DNA of 40,210 nt from an uncultured Bacteroidota bacterium (GCA_937871435.1 CALMQM010000003.1:1-40210); one strand, 5' to 3'; shown: positions 19,201 to 28,200, numbered from the stretch's first letter. A program made the numbers and translations. The notes: generated by a model not told the origin, from the letters alone.

Positions 19201-20277
19201 AAATGGAGCCGTTGTGTTGTGTTTGAAGCGAACTACCGTTATCAGGATGCTGAAAACAGAGCATGGAAAAATATGATTCGTCGTCATCCTTCAATGAATC
19301 TGGATGGCTCTTACAGTTCAACTGATTCAGGTTACAGCTATTTCCCGGGCTATGCGATGGATGTTGAAACAGGCGAAAGATTAAACATTGCTTTCAGTGA
19401 AGATTCCTATCTGACACCTGCAAATGGTTTTGTTGGTGAAACAGGAGGTGATATGAAATTTAATCCGACATCAACCATCTTCTATCCTACGGATACGGCA
19501 TCTGATCCTCGGATTATTGCCGGTGGTAAGCATTTCATCTATGTATTTGGCAGAAAGAATGCGCACGGTGTAAACAATCCAACGGATACTTCTTTCTGGG
19601 GACCTGCCTATGATGGTTGTCGTCATATTCATTCCAGACTTTGGGGAATACCAAGTCAGACAGCCACCACTCTTAATTCCGCCCAAAAGAAAACAGTTGT
19701 TGAAGTGTGGAAAGATTGTATGTGGGTTGGACTTCCAATAGCAGTACCTGCTCAAACCTGGTTGTCAAATGATGCGAAAGTGCGTATACGTATGACTCAC
19801 CCTTACCGTATATTCACCAATGACTCTTCAGCAACTGCGCACAATTACAAACCTTACTACAAATTTAATCTGGATTCAAAGGTTGCAAAAGTTCAGCAAG
19901 CTGAAGTCGCGAAGAGTGCTATGGATCTGATCAACATAGTACCGAATCCATACTATGCATATTCCGGTTACGAGCAAAATCAATTGGACAACCGGGTGAA
20001 GATTGTGAATCTGCCATCGAAATGCACAGTTCGTATTTATTCACCTGCAGGTGCATTGGTTCGCACATTCAGAAGAGATGCTCCATTGGACAATTCTTCC
20101 GGTGCAGTATTCCCTGAAACAAATTCGAATACATCGATCGATTGGGATTTGAAAAATTCTGCAGGTGTTCCTGTTGCAAGTGGAATGTATATCATTCATG
20201 TAGATGCACCGGGAGTAGGAGAACGTACCCTTAAATGGTTTGGTGTAATGCGTCCTATTGACCTTGACACTTTCTAA
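16291..20277 (+). CDS. Large secreted protein of the receptor/PorV operon, FlgD-like / type A-like C-terminus
   Basis: A 1328-residue exported protein in the middle of a three-gene operon. A hydrophobic signal lies at about residues 6-25; the ATG at 16306 (MIKFAKAMF) is an alternative start. The early mature region has many Trp and Gly motifs (NGDMWWDLVGNAEYEVP, SGAIWVGGFDNQGNLKMA, GSDFWPGPL) that I recognise from T9SS-linked exoproteins of Bacteroidota but cannot attach to a named enzyme. Residues of about 325-372 are Asp-rich (DADDDGATGYG, DDSDHVDNDRDSIVDEPGE), like calcium-binding thrombospondin type 3 or EF-hand loops. The final 110 residues (IVPNPYYAYSGYE, VRIYSPAGALVRTF, WDLKNSAGVPVASGMYIIHV) are a FlgD-like fold related to type A sorting domains. 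Spacing of 32 and 41 bases to its neighbours suggests co-transcription. It probably works with the receptor and porin at the cell surface; no catalytic motif is visible. Confidence 0.88.
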   Translation: MTRYNMIKFAKAMFLFLVLSSVSQGKENIGQHRLAAPDPSNHKIFAGCTPSKGRADLDINNVRTPIYINGDMWWDLVGNAEYEVPYGSGKHSLFSGAIWVGGFDNQGNLKMAAQTYRQSGSDFWPGPLDKTNATISNDVCQKYDKHWKITKAEVADFVNYYNAHQGDLGGYDVPEVIKTWPGNGDLSLNQDKFLAPFEDIDSNGVYDYQTGDYPRFNLSSTSQQCGEYLLGDQTIWWVFNDAGNTHSETGSRYNIGVEIQAQAFGFNTNDEINNMTFYKYKIINRAATTLYQTYFGAWVDPDLGNAFDDYVGCDVKRGFGYCYNGDADDDGATGYGFNPPAIGMDFFEGPIADDSDHVDNDRDSIVDEPGEQIIMSKFVYYNNDFSNIGNPSTDLHYYNYLRGIWKDGSKLLYGGNGYQSGGDSCDFMFPGDTDPLGWGTHGVTGLFEWSENFPKPGDPPNTPDDRRFLQSAGSFTLQPGAVNFITTGAVWARTSSGGPLASVKLLRLADDKAQILFDNCFKIVDGPDAPKMTIRELNKELIISLTNLPTSNNYKELYQEKDPAVTTTLSYFKFEGYKVYQVASPDVAATDLKNADKARLIFQCDIKNGVAQIVNQYFQPDLNAFSPVEEVNGEDNGLRHTFKVTTDAFSTGDPALVNHKTYYFMAIAYAYNPDEATFDPYQEGLSAPYLAGRRGATGTGIDVYTAIPHISSPEDQGLVLSSFYGDGPEITRITGLGNGYNIGTERNTLDLKQEQINDIIFNQGKNKIDFPTYQAARGPVDIRIYDPLKVVPGDFELWLTDTATSTGEWRLKNMNTGQTDNSIKTLEFPYDQLFENYGFYVSINQVKSPGEYPAGGNGFIEASVTYSDPNSRWLGGLGDIDGVEKFNWIRSGSCDASPCPDWDGIDDPEVFERILGGTWAPFRVVNKDGSGDKLAPGPNVLDATTGFYPQTLDSLRYVDGIDIVLTNDKSKWSRCVVFEANYRYQDAENRAWKNMIRRHPSMNLDGSYSSTDSGYSYFPGYAMDVETGERLNIAFSEDSYLTPANGFVGETGGDMKFNPTSTIFYPTDTASDPRIIAGGKHFIYVFGRKNAHGVNNPTDTSFWGPAYDGCRHIHSRLWGIPSQTATTLNSAQKKTVVEVWKDCMWVGLPIAVPAQTWLSNDAKVRIRMTHPYRIFTNDSSATAHNYKPYYKFNLDSKVAKVQQAEVAKSAMDLINIVPNPYYAYSGYEQNQLDNRVKIVNLPSKCTVRIYSPAGALVRTFRRDAPLDNSSGAVFPETNSNTSIDWDLKNSAGVPVASGMYIIHVDAPGVGERTLKWFGVMRPIDLDTF

Positions 20278-20318
20278 GCTCCCAACCTGATTCTTAACAC
20301 GCACGAAAAATCATTGAT

Positions 20319-21380
20319 ATGAAAAATATATTGAAAGGCAAAAAGTTCCTGGCAGGTGTGCTGACGGTGTTGATGCCTGTTATTTCCTATGCAGGTAATC
20401 CGGACCGTGCCGGTCAGGCAGGAGCTTCAGAGCTTCTGATTAATCCCTGGGCCAGATCAACCGGATGGGGTGGAGCTAACAGCGGTTCTGTTCATGGTCT
20501 TGAAGCTTCATTCCTGAATGTTGCAGGTATCGCCTTCACCAAGAAAACAGAAGTTTTGTTTAGCCACACGATGTACCTCAAAGGAAGCGGCATCACCATG
20601 AATACTTTTGGGTTGAGCCAAAAAGTCGGCGAAGCAGGTGTACTTGGACTTTCAGTGATGTCTATGGATTTCGGAGATATTCAAGTCACAACCTTTGATG
20701 CTCCGGAAGGTGGGTTGGGAAATTATTCTCCTCAGTACATTAACCTCGGACTTTCTTACGCGAAGATTTTTTCCAACTCAATTTATGGTGGACTTACACT
20801 GAAAGTGATCAACGAGAATATCTCTAACGTCTCCGCAAAAGGAATTGCCATTGATGCGGGTATTCAATACGTAACAGGAAATAATGAGGATAAAGACAAT
20901 ATCAAATTTGGTATTGCTTTGAAAAATGTTGGTACCCCATTGAAATTCGGAGGTGACGGTTTGTCTACCCGCGCTCCGATTTCTTCCGGAGTTTATCAGC
21001 TTACCGTTGAACAACGCTCGCAGGGATTTGAAATTCCTTCATTGATTAATATCGGGGCCGCGTATGATATCAGTCTTGCGAAAGAACACCGTCTGACTGT
21101 TGCAGCAACATTTACTTCCAACTCATTTACTAACGACCAGTATATAGGCGGTCTTGAATATGCTTTCAAGGAAATGTTTATGCTTCGTGGAGGATACACC
21201 TACGAAACGGATCTTTTTGATGATAACCTGCGGACAACTGTGTATTCAGGTCCATCAGCTGGTCTGACCATTGAAGTACCAATGGGCAAAACCGGAAAGA
21301 AATTTGGTATTGATTATTCCTTCCGTGCGACCGATCCTTACGATGGCGTACACTCTTTTGGTGTAAAATTCACCTTGTAA
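20319..21380 (+). CDS. PorV/PorQ-family outer-membrane protein
   Basis: A 353-residue outer-membrane beta-barrel with a signal peptide (about 1-25, ending ISYA). The mature start (RAGQAGASELLINPWARSTGWGGANSG, then GLEASFLNVAGIAF) matches the PorV/PorQ group, related to the FadL-type barrels. The alternating hydrophobic and glycine-rich strands run to the C-terminus HSFGVKFTL. PorV (LptO) in Porphyromonas acts in T9SS as a shuttle that takes cargo from the translocon to the attachment complex. Whether this copy is the general PorV or a dedicated paralogue for the exoprotein upstream cannot be decided here. It is the last gene of the operon, 41 bases after the exoprotein. Its final codons contain the TTG of the candidate greA promoter. 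Confidence 0.85.
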   Translation: MKNILKGKKFLAGVLTVLMPVISYAGNPDRAGQAGASELLINPWARSTGWGGANSGSVHGLEASFLNVAGIAFTKKTEVLFSHTMYLKGSGITMNTFGLSQKVGEAGVLGLSVMSMDFGDIQVTTFDAPEGGLGNYSPQYINLGLSYAKIFSNSIYGGLTLKVINENISNVSAKGIAIDAGIQYVTGNNEDKDNIKFGIALKNVGTPLKFGGDGLSTRAPISSGVYQLTVEQRSQGFEIPSLINIGAAYDISLAKEHRLTVAATFTSNSFTNDQYIGGLEYAFKEMFMLRGGYTYETDLFDDNLRTTVYSGPSAGLTIEVPMGKTGKKFGIDYSFRATDPYDGVHSFGVKFTL

Positions 21381-21404
21381 ACAAAAAAAATAAAAGTATA
21401 TTTG
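21375..21404 (+). promoter_or_regulatory. Strong match to the Bacteroidota promoter consensus, upstream of greA
   Basis: TTG at 21375-21377 (inside the last sense codon of the PorV-like gene), a 19-base spacer, then TATATTTG at 21397-21404. Both elements and the spacing fit the consensus exactly. The predicted transcription start, near 21410, falls at the beginning of the 17-bp hairpin, so the greA message would begin with that hairpin. Confidence 0.6.
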
Positions 21405-21407
21405 TAT

Positions 21408-21447
21408 AAGCAAAGCAAGACCCCGGAGACGGGGTCTTGCTTTGCTT
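21408..21447 (+). terminator. 17-bp perfect hairpin between the PorV-like gene and greA
   Basis: Bases 21408-21424 pair fully with 21431-21447 around a six-base loop (GGAGAC), with a CCCC/GGGG core. The bases after it (TATTCGTTTTT) are only moderately T-rich. It lies 28 bases after the stop codon of the PorV-like gene, so the simplest reading is the terminator of the three-gene operon. Because the best promoter lies before it, it could also act as a protective 5' hairpin on the greA transcript. Confidence 0.7.
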
Positions 21448-21472
21448 TATTCGTTTTTCAAAATGTAAACCT

Positions 21473-21943
21473 ATGTCAGTACAATATTTTACAGTAGAAG
21501 GATTAAAGCGTCTGCAGGATGAACTCAATCAACTGAGAACTGTTGAACGTCCGAAAATTTCACAACAAATCGCCGAAGCAAGAGATAAAGGCGACTTATC
21601 TGAAAATGCTGAATACGATGCAGCAAAAGATGCTCAAGGATTGCTAGAACTGAAAATTTCTAAACTCGAAGAGATTGTTGCCAGTGCACGTCTTGTTGAT
21701 GAAAGCAAATTGGACACAAGTAAAGCACTTGTTCTGTCTAAAGTGAAAATCAAAAACAAAACCAACGGGCAAGTGATGACCTATATTCTCGTAGCAGAAA
21801 ATGAGGCAGATCTAAAATTGGGTAAGATATCTGTAACTTCTCCTATCGGTAAAGGTTTACTTGGTAAGAGTGTAGGTGATACAGCAGAGATCGCTGTTCC
21901 TTCCGGAAAAATTGAATTCGAAATCATCGAAATATCCCGTTAA
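21473..21943 (+). CDS. greA: Transcription elongation factor GreA
   Basis: A 156-residue Gre factor, close to the usual 158. It enters the secondary channel of stalled, backtracked RNA polymerase and triggers cleavage of the transcript 3' end. The N-terminal coiled-coil hairpin (about 5-75) carries the tip motif DLSENAEYDAAK with the two acidic residues at D41 and E44, the positions known to matter in GreA. The C-terminal globular domain ends in IGKGLLGKSVGDTAEI and IEFEIIEISR. The ATG at 21473 (MSVQYFTVEGLKRL) is chosen. An upstream in-frame TTG at 21437 would lie inside the hairpin. A HIT-family gene follows after three bases, so the two are surely co-transcribed. Confidence 0.96.
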   Translation: MSVQYFTVEGLKRLQDELNQLRTVERPKISQQIAEARDKGDLSENAEYDAAKDAQGLLELKISKLEEIVASARLVDESKLDTSKALVLSKVKIKNKTNGQVMTYILVAENEADLKLGKISVTSPIGKGLLGKSVGDTAEIAVPSGKIEFEIIEISR

Positions 21944-21946
21944 TAC

Positions 21947-22342
21947 ATGTCTTCCGTTTTTTCAAAAATTATCAAGGGAGAAATTCCAGCTTATAAAATA
22001 GCGGAGGACGAGCACTTCTTCGCTTTTCTGGATATCAGTCCGCTCGCAAAAGGACACACCCTGGTTGTTCCCAAACAGGAAACGGATTACATTTTTGATA
22101 TAGAGGATGAGCAACACAAAGCTCTTTGGAACTTTGCCAAAAAAGTTGCCGGAGCCCTGAAAAAGGCAGTCCCTTGTAAGCGTATTGGAATCGCTGTAAT
22201 TGGTCTGGAAGTACCACATGCACATATTCACCTGATCCCGATGAATAAGGTCAGCGATATGAATTTTGCCAGCCCTAAGCTCTCATTTCCGGCCTCTGAA
22301 ATGGAAGAGGTTGCCCAAAAAATCCGGGCAGAATTGCGGTAA
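21947..22342 (+). CDS. HIT-family nucleotide hydrolase
   Basis: A 131-residue histidine-triad protein of the HinT branch, which hydrolyses purine nucleoside phosphoramidates and related adenylates in the cytoplasm. The triad HAHIHLIP at residues 91-98 supplies H91, H93 and H95. The N-terminal half has the typical IIKGEIPAYKIAEDEHFFAFLDISPLAKGH. The GHTLVVPK strand is also as expected. It begins three bases after the greA stop and probably shares its message. It converges with ruvC across six bases, leaving no room for a dedicated terminator. Confidence 0.94.
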   Translation: MSSVFSKIIKGEIPAYKIAEDEHFFAFLDISPLAKGHTLVVPKQETDYIFDIEDEQHKALWNFAKKVAGALKKAVPCKRIGIAVIGLEVPHAHIHLIPMNKVSDMNFASPKLSFPASEMEEVAQKIRAELR

Positions 22343-22348
22343 TTCGGT

Positions 22349-22909
22349 TCAGGCTATTCTGTCAGGATTGGATGCAAGGAATGTTTTCCAGCCCCCTTGT
22401 TTTACCGACTTGCCAGATGCCGGACTATTTTGGAAATAATGGCAAATAGCGGCCGCCAGAGCATCCGTGGCATCCAGATACTCCGGAGCCTCCCTGAAAT
22501 GCAAAAGTGTCTGTACCATCACGGAAACCTGTTCTTTTGATGCATTTCCATTTCCTGTAATGCTTTGCTTGATCTTACGGGGTGAATATTCAAAAATCGG
22601 GATGGTTCGGTAAAGGCCCGCCGCCATGGCCACTCCCTGAGCTCTACCCAGTTTCAGCATCGACTGGACATTTTTCCCAAAGAAAGGTGCTTCAATTGCC
22701 AGATCATCCGGATGGTATTCGTCGATCAGGGCCAATGTTTTTTCAAAGATCTTTTTCAATTTCAATGCATGTCCATCCAGCTTTTCCAGATGCAGCACTC
22801 CCAATGCGACAACTTCCATTTTGGATCCCATGATACGGATGATCCCGTAGCCCATGATATTGGTTCCGGGATCTATTCCGAGTATAATACGTTCCGAATT
22901 TGATGGCAT
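22349..22909 (-). CDS. ruvC: Crossover junction endodeoxyribonuclease RuvC
   Basis: A 186-residue Holliday-junction resolvase with a short N-terminal extension and a tail of about 25 residues past the core. It cuts four-way DNA junctions symmetrically after branch migration by RuvAB. The four acidic active-site residues can be placed: D13 in GIDPG, E73 in AIEAPFF, and D146 and D149 in LDATDALA. Other family motifs are GRAQGVAM and [21 protein letters not shown]. The ATG at 22909 gives [15 protein letters not shown]. It is divergent from the membrane protein gene that begins at 22962; the two share a 52-base intergenic region. Confidence 0.96.
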   Translation of the reverse strand: MPSNSERIILGIDPGTNIMGYGIIRIMGSKMEVVALGVLHLEKLDGHALKLKKIFEKTLALIDEYHPDDLAIEAPFFGKNVQSMLKLGRAQGVAMAAGLYRTIPIFEYSPRKIKQSITGNGNASKEQVSVMVQTLLHFREAPEYLDATDALAAAICHYFQNSPASGKSVKQGGWKTFLASNPDRIA

Positions 22910-22961
22910 GAGAGAATATATGTGCTCCGCTTAATTTTATGTAAACTTGTTGCGAACCTGT

Positions 22962-23948
22962 ATGGAACAAAGTAAGAGAAATAATTCCAAAAAGAGCTGG
23001 CTGTTGGTGAAATTCCTGATTGCAGGAGCATCCTTGTGGTTCATCTATCAGACTCTTCTTGGAAAGGCTTCCCTGAAGGAATGGCTAGAAGTAATTCGTG
23101 TTGCTGTAAAAACGGATAATCATCCGCAACTGTTTGCGTTGGTGATGCTGATGATGCTGATCAACTGGAGTCTGGAAGCAGTCAAATGGAGAATGATGAT
23201 CAGCAAAATCGAAACTCTTGGATTTTTTCGTTCTCTCGAAGCTGTATTCTCCGGATTAACAGTCAGTTTTTTTACCCCCAACAGAGTTGGAGAATTTGCG
23301 GGAAGGGTTTTTCATCTCGGTAAAGCCGATAGAATTGAAGCAACACTCATTACTGTTGTGGAAAATTTAAGTCAGCTCATCATCACCTTAGTTGCCGGAA
23401 GTATTTTTTCCATTGTGTACATACACCACTTTGTATCAATACCTGATTTTATCCGAATCGCTTTGAGTATCTTGCTTTTCTTATTTGCTCTATCGTGTGT
23501 ATTACTTTATTTGAATGTAAGTATTCTTCAAAGAATTTCAGGGAATTCAAAACGTGTGAAAAGCTGGCATCATTATTTGCGGGTCTTTTCATTGTATAGT
23601 TCGCGTGAATTGTTTGTTGTACTTTTTCTTGCCGCGATAAGATATCTTGTTTTCTCTACCCAGTTTTATCTTCTTCTTATTTTGTTTGGGATACAGATTA
23701 ATTTCTGGCTTTCACTGGTATTGATCTCCATGACTTATTTTGCCATGACAATAGTACCTACAATTGCCTGGCTTGAACTTGGAATCAGAGGCACGGTAGC
23801 CGCATATTTTTTCTCGGCTGTTGTTCTGGATATTTCAGGTGTGGTGAATGCAAGTATAACTCTGTGGATAATCAATGTAGTTGTTCCCGCGTTGATTGGA
23901 TCTTTGTTTGTGTTTGGTTTTAAGCTCGGAAAAAGGAGGGAGCAATGA
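22962..23948 (+). CDS. Flippase-like integral membrane protein (lysylphosphatidylglycerol synthase TM-region / UPF0104 family)
   Basis: A 328-residue inner-membrane protein with about seven to eight hydrophobic segments (beginning WLLVKFLIAGASLWFIYQ). The motifs LEAVKWRMM, FFTPNRVGEFAGRVFHLG and AWLELGIRGTVAAYFF are typical of the family found fused to MprF or standing alone, often called flippase-like. There is no cytosolic aminoacyltransferase domain. The ATG at 22962 is chosen over an in-frame TTG at 22947. Its stop overlaps the start of the following glycosyltransferase gene (ATGA at 23945-23948), showing translational coupling. That pairing suggests the two act on the same lipid-linked sugar or glycolipid, but the substrate is unknown. 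Confidence 0.85.
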   Translation: MEQSKRNNSKKSWLLVKFLIAGASLWFIYQTLLGKASLKEWLEVIRVAVKTDNHPQLFALVMLMMLINWSLEAVKWRMMISKIETLGFFRSLEAVFSGLTVSFFTPNRVGEFAGRVFHLGKADRIEATLITVVENLSQLIITLVAGSIFSIVYIHHFVSIPDFIRIALSILLFLFALSCVLLYLNVSILQRISGNSKRVKSWHHYLRVFSLYSSRELFVVLFLAAIRYLVFSTQFYLLLILFGIQINFWLSLVLISMTYFAMTIVPTIAWLELGIRGTVAAYFFSAVVLDISGVVNASITLWIINVVVPALIGSLFVFGFKLGKRREQ

Positions 23949-25078
23949 ATCTTTTTGTCGCTCTCTTACTAATTTTTATTGTGCTCTATTCCGCATTCAT
24001 TCTGTGGTGCACTATTCAGTGGAAAGCGATTAAACCCGTAAGTTCAGATGGCAATTTCATTCTTCCTGCGGTCACTGTTATCATTCCGGTGCGCAATGAA
24101 GAGCAAAATGTCGTGAACTGTCTGAATGCCGTAACAACGCAGCAATATCCGTCTGATAAAATTGAAATTCTGGTTGTTGATGATCATAGTGAAGATAGGA
24201 CAACACAAGAAGTAGAAAATTTTATTATTCAGCATCCGAAAAACATAATTCGTTTGTTGAAACTGAACACATCAAAAGGTGGATCCAAAAAAGAAGCCAT
24301 TACTTATGCTGTTCAACATGCGGGCAATGAAATTCTGCTCACAACGGATGGAGATTGCATTGTTCCGGATTCATGGATCCGCACTTTTGTAAATGCACAT
24401 AGTTTGCAAGATGTCGCCTTTGTAGCCGGACCAGTTTCTTTTCTGTCAGGTGGCGGTATATTCGGGTCACTTCAGGCGCTTGAAATGATGGGTCTTGTTG
24501 GAATTGCAGGGGCCGGGATACAAAGCGGGAAGCCAATGATGTGCAATGGTGCAAATATTTCCTACACCAAATCAGCTTTTCTCAAAGTAGATGGTTTCTC
24601 TTCGGGCTATCAGCTTGCGTCAGGTGATGATACTCAGTTGCTCATTAAAATATCAGGACTGAAAAATGGGAAAATGGTTTTTGTGAAAAATAGTTCTGCC
24701 CTTGTTCTTGGTACTTCTGTCAATTCTCTTTCCCGGCTTTGGCAGCAACGCAAAAGATGGGCTTCCAAGATACCTGTCGCGCTGACTCCATTTACCGTTA
24801 GCGTGGCAGTCGTCGCATGGTTTGCGCATGCTCTTCTGCTAGCCTCTTTGATAGTAAGTTGTATTCAACCTGCCGGCCTGCCATTTTTTTTTGTCGCCCT
24901 GGTGTGTAAGCTGGGCTCTGAGTTTTTTTTATTGTACAGCGTATGCAATCAATTTAACAATCGGCGATTGTTGCTTTTGTTTTTACCTGCTCAGCCTTTG
25001 TATTGGCTATATGTTACGATCATCGGGATTCTGGCGCCATTTGGTACCTATAACTGGAAGGGACGAAATACCAAATAA
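23945..25078 (+). CDS. Family 2 glycosyltransferase, membrane-bound
   Basis: A 377-residue processive-type GT2 enzyme. A hydrophobic N-terminal anchor (about 3-22) precedes the GT-A domain: VTVIIPVRNEEQNV, the nucleotide-sugar-binding VVDDHSEDRT, TTDGDCIVPDSW with the metal-binding DGD, GDDTQLL and QQRKRWASK (the QxxRW-like acceptor motif). Two to three membrane segments follow at the C-terminus. The set of motifs recalls cellulose-synthase-like or ceramide/diacylglycerol glycosyltransferases. It overlaps the upstream flippase-like gene by four bases. A role in building a membrane glycolipid or surface polysaccharide is likely; the sugar and acceptor cannot be told. Confidence 0.9.
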   Translation: MNLFVALLLIFIVLYSAFILWCTIQWKAIKPVSSDGNFILPAVTVIIPVRNEEQNVVNCLNAVTTQQYPSDKIEILVVDDHSEDRTTQEVENFIIQHPKNIIRLLKLNTSKGGSKKEAITYAVQHAGNEILLTTDGDCIVPDSWIRTFVNAHSLQDVAFVAGPVSFLSGGGIFGSLQALEMMGLVGIAGAGIQSGKPMMCNGANISYTKSAFLKVDGFSSGYQLASGDDTQLLIKISGLKNGKMVFVKNSSALVLGTSVNSLSRLWQQRKRWASKIPVALTPFTVSVAVVAWFAHALLLASLIVSCIQPAGLPFFFVALVCKLGSEFFLLYSVCNQFNNRRLLLLFLPAQPLYWLYVTIIGILAPFGTYNWKGRNTK

Positions 25079-25262
25079 GCGATTTTCAGACAAATTCTCT
25101 TAAAGTAATCTACTGATTTCAGCTATGAACAAGTGTTCGTAAGTTTCACCTTCTCATCCCCAAAAACTTAGCAGGATTGTCGGGGAAGACTACGCCGGAA
25201 CGGGCATCTTTCTTAACTTTACAGTCCTTTATTCGAATCAAATTCCAATCAATCATCCAAAC

Positions 25263-28200
25263 ATGTCTCAGTTTTCTCACCTGCACGTGCACACACAATT
25301 TTCTTTGCTCGATGGAGCTGCGGGTATTTCTGATCTGTACAAAAAGGCAGTAAAAGACAATATGCCGGCGATTGCCATTACAGATCATGGCAACATGTTC
25401 GGAGTTTTTAAATTTGTTGCAGAAGCTTCCAAACACAATACAAAAGACAATCCGAATACGATCAAACCGATTGTAGGATGTGAGTTTTATCTTGTGGAGA
25501 ACAGGCATAAAAAACAATTTACCAAGGAAGATAAAGATCAGCGCTTCCATCAACTTTTTCTTGCAAAAAATTCTGAGGGATATAAAAATCTGGTAAAGCT
25601 TTGTTCACTTGGTTACATGGAAGGTTTGTATGGAAAATATCCACGGATCGACAAAGAGCTTGTGCTCAAGTATCACAAAGGTTTAATTGCTACCACATGC
25701 TGTCTTGGAGCTTCTGTTCCAAGGACAATTCTTCGCAAAGGTGAAGTTGAAGGTGAAAAGGAATTTAAATGGTGGCTCGATCTGTTTGGAGAAGATTATT
25801 ATATTGAATTACAGCGCCATGATATTCCTGAACAAAATCAGGTGAATGAAATCTTGTTGAAATGGGCAATCAAATACAATGTGAAGGTAATTGCTTCTAA
25901 CGATTCACATTATGTCAATCAGGAAGATTACAACGCGCATGATATTTTATTATGTATTAATACCGGAGAAAAACAGAGTACTCCCATCCTGAAAGATTTC
26001 GACGACGATGTTTCTATGAAAGGCAAACGTTTTGCTTTTTATAATGATCAGTTTTATTTCAAGAAAACGGATGAGATGTCGAATCTCTTTCATGATGTTC
26101 CACAGGCTATTGATAACACCAATGAGATTGTTGGAAAAATAGAGCCATTGAAATTGAAGCAGGATATTTTGCTTCCTCATTTTAAAATTCCTGCCGGTTT
26201 CGATACACAGGATGATTATTTACGTCACATCACTTTTGAAGGTGCAAAAGCGCGATACAAAGAGATCACACCGGAAATAGAAGAACGATTGAATTTTGAA
26301 TTGTTCACCGTGAAGACAATGGGCTTCGCGGGATATTTTCTCATCGTTGCGGATTTTATTAAAGCCGGTCGTGATCTTGGTGTATTTGTTGGTCCGGGTC
26401 GTGGCTCTGCGGCAGGATCCGCTGTGGCTTACTGCATCGGCATCACCAATATTGATCCGATCAAATACAATTTGCTGTTTGAGCGATTCCTGAATCCTGA
26501 CCGTAAGAGTATGCCCGATATCGATACCGACTTTGATGACGTCGGTCGGCAAAAGGTAATCGATTACGTAGTTGATAAGTACGGAAAAAATCAAGTGGCG
26601 CAAATTGTTACCTATGGTACAATGGCGGCGAAGATGAGTATCAAAGATGTCGCTCGTGTACTTGATCTGCCATTGCCTGAATCGAACATGCTCGCCAAGC
26701 ATGTTCCGGAGCGTCCCGGTATCGAATTGAAACGATTGCTGGAAGCTCCACTGGATGGCAGCAATAGTTTGAAGGAGAAAGAAAACCTGAACAGCGATGA
26801 ATTGGCTGAGGTAAAAAAACTCAGAGATATTCACAAAGGAAAAGATTTGCAGGCTCGTGTGCTGCAGGAAGCAGTGGTACTCGAAGGTTCAGTACGAAAT
26901 ACAGGTATCCATGCCGCAGGAATCATCATCGCGCCGATGGATCTCACAGAACTAATTCCTGTTTCTACTTCCAAGGAATCCAATTTGCTGATCACACAGT
27001 ACGACGGGAAGGTTATCGAAGATGCCGGGGTAATCAAGATGGACTTCCTCGGATTGAAAACGCTCACCATTATTCGTGATGCTCTGCGATTGATAGAACA
27101 AAATCACGGAATAAAAATTGACATCGATGCGATTCCTCTTGATGATGTCAAGACGCTTGAGCTTTATCAGCGCGGAGAGACAAACGGAACATTTCAGTTT
27201 GAGTCAGCAGGAATGCAAAAATATCTGAAGGAGTTGCGCCCGGATAAATTTGAAGACCTCATCGCGATGAATGCATTGTATCGTCCGGGCCCACTTGAAT
27301 ACATCCCAAATTTTATTGCGCGTAAGAACGGGAGGGAAGCTGTAAAATATGACTTGCCGGATATGGCGGAGTTTCTGGAAGAATCCTACGGTATCACTGT
27401 GTATCAGGAACAGGTAATGTTGCTGAGTCAGAAGCTGGCTAATTTTACCAAGGGAGATGCGGATACCCTGCGAAAAGCAATGGGTAAAAAGCAGAAGGAT
27501 GTATTGGATAAAATGAAATCCAAGTTCGTGGAGGGATGCAAAGCCAATGGTCATGATCCGAAAGTATGCGAGAAAATCTGGACAGACTGGGAATCTTTTG
27601 CGAGCTATGCATTCAATAAATCACACTCTACTTGCTATGCTTTTGTCGCATTTCAGACAGCCTATTTAAAAGCACATTATTCTGCCGAGTACATGGCAGC
27701 AGTGTTGACGCACAACCTTGCCAATATCGACAAGATTACTTTCTTCATGGAAGAATGTCGCAGGATGGGAATACCGGTACTTGGTCCGGATGTGAATGAA
27801 AGTTTGTACGATTTCGCCGTCAATAACAAAGGAGAAATTCGTTTTGGATTGGGCGCGATTAAAGGAGTTGGGGAAAATGCTGTACAAGCCATTATCGATG
27901 ACAGAAAAATCAACGGCAGTTACAAAGATATTTTTGATCTGACAAAGCGAGTAACGAGCAAAGCCGCTAACAAAAAGTGCCTTGAAAGTCTTGCGCAGTC
28001 GGGTGCCTTTGATTGCTTTGAAGGAATTCATCGTGCGCAATATTTTGCTTCAGACTCCAGGGATCCATTGCAGGGAATTGAACGCGCAGCACGTTTCGGG
28101 AACGCGATGTCAGCGCAACAATCTTCCATGCAAAATACATTGTTTGGCGATGATCATCATGATAATGTTGCCACGCCAACTCTCGCGAATTGTGAGCCAT

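Noticed and set aside
21437-21472. Upstream TTG start for greA
   Set aside because: It lies inside the 17-bp hairpin and the added residues are not part of the GreA family; the ATG at 21473 fits the family start.
26220-26834. 204-codon minus-strand frame inside dnaE
   Set aside because: It is antisense to a well-conserved polymerase and its translation shows no domain; a shadow of the codon bias in dnaE.
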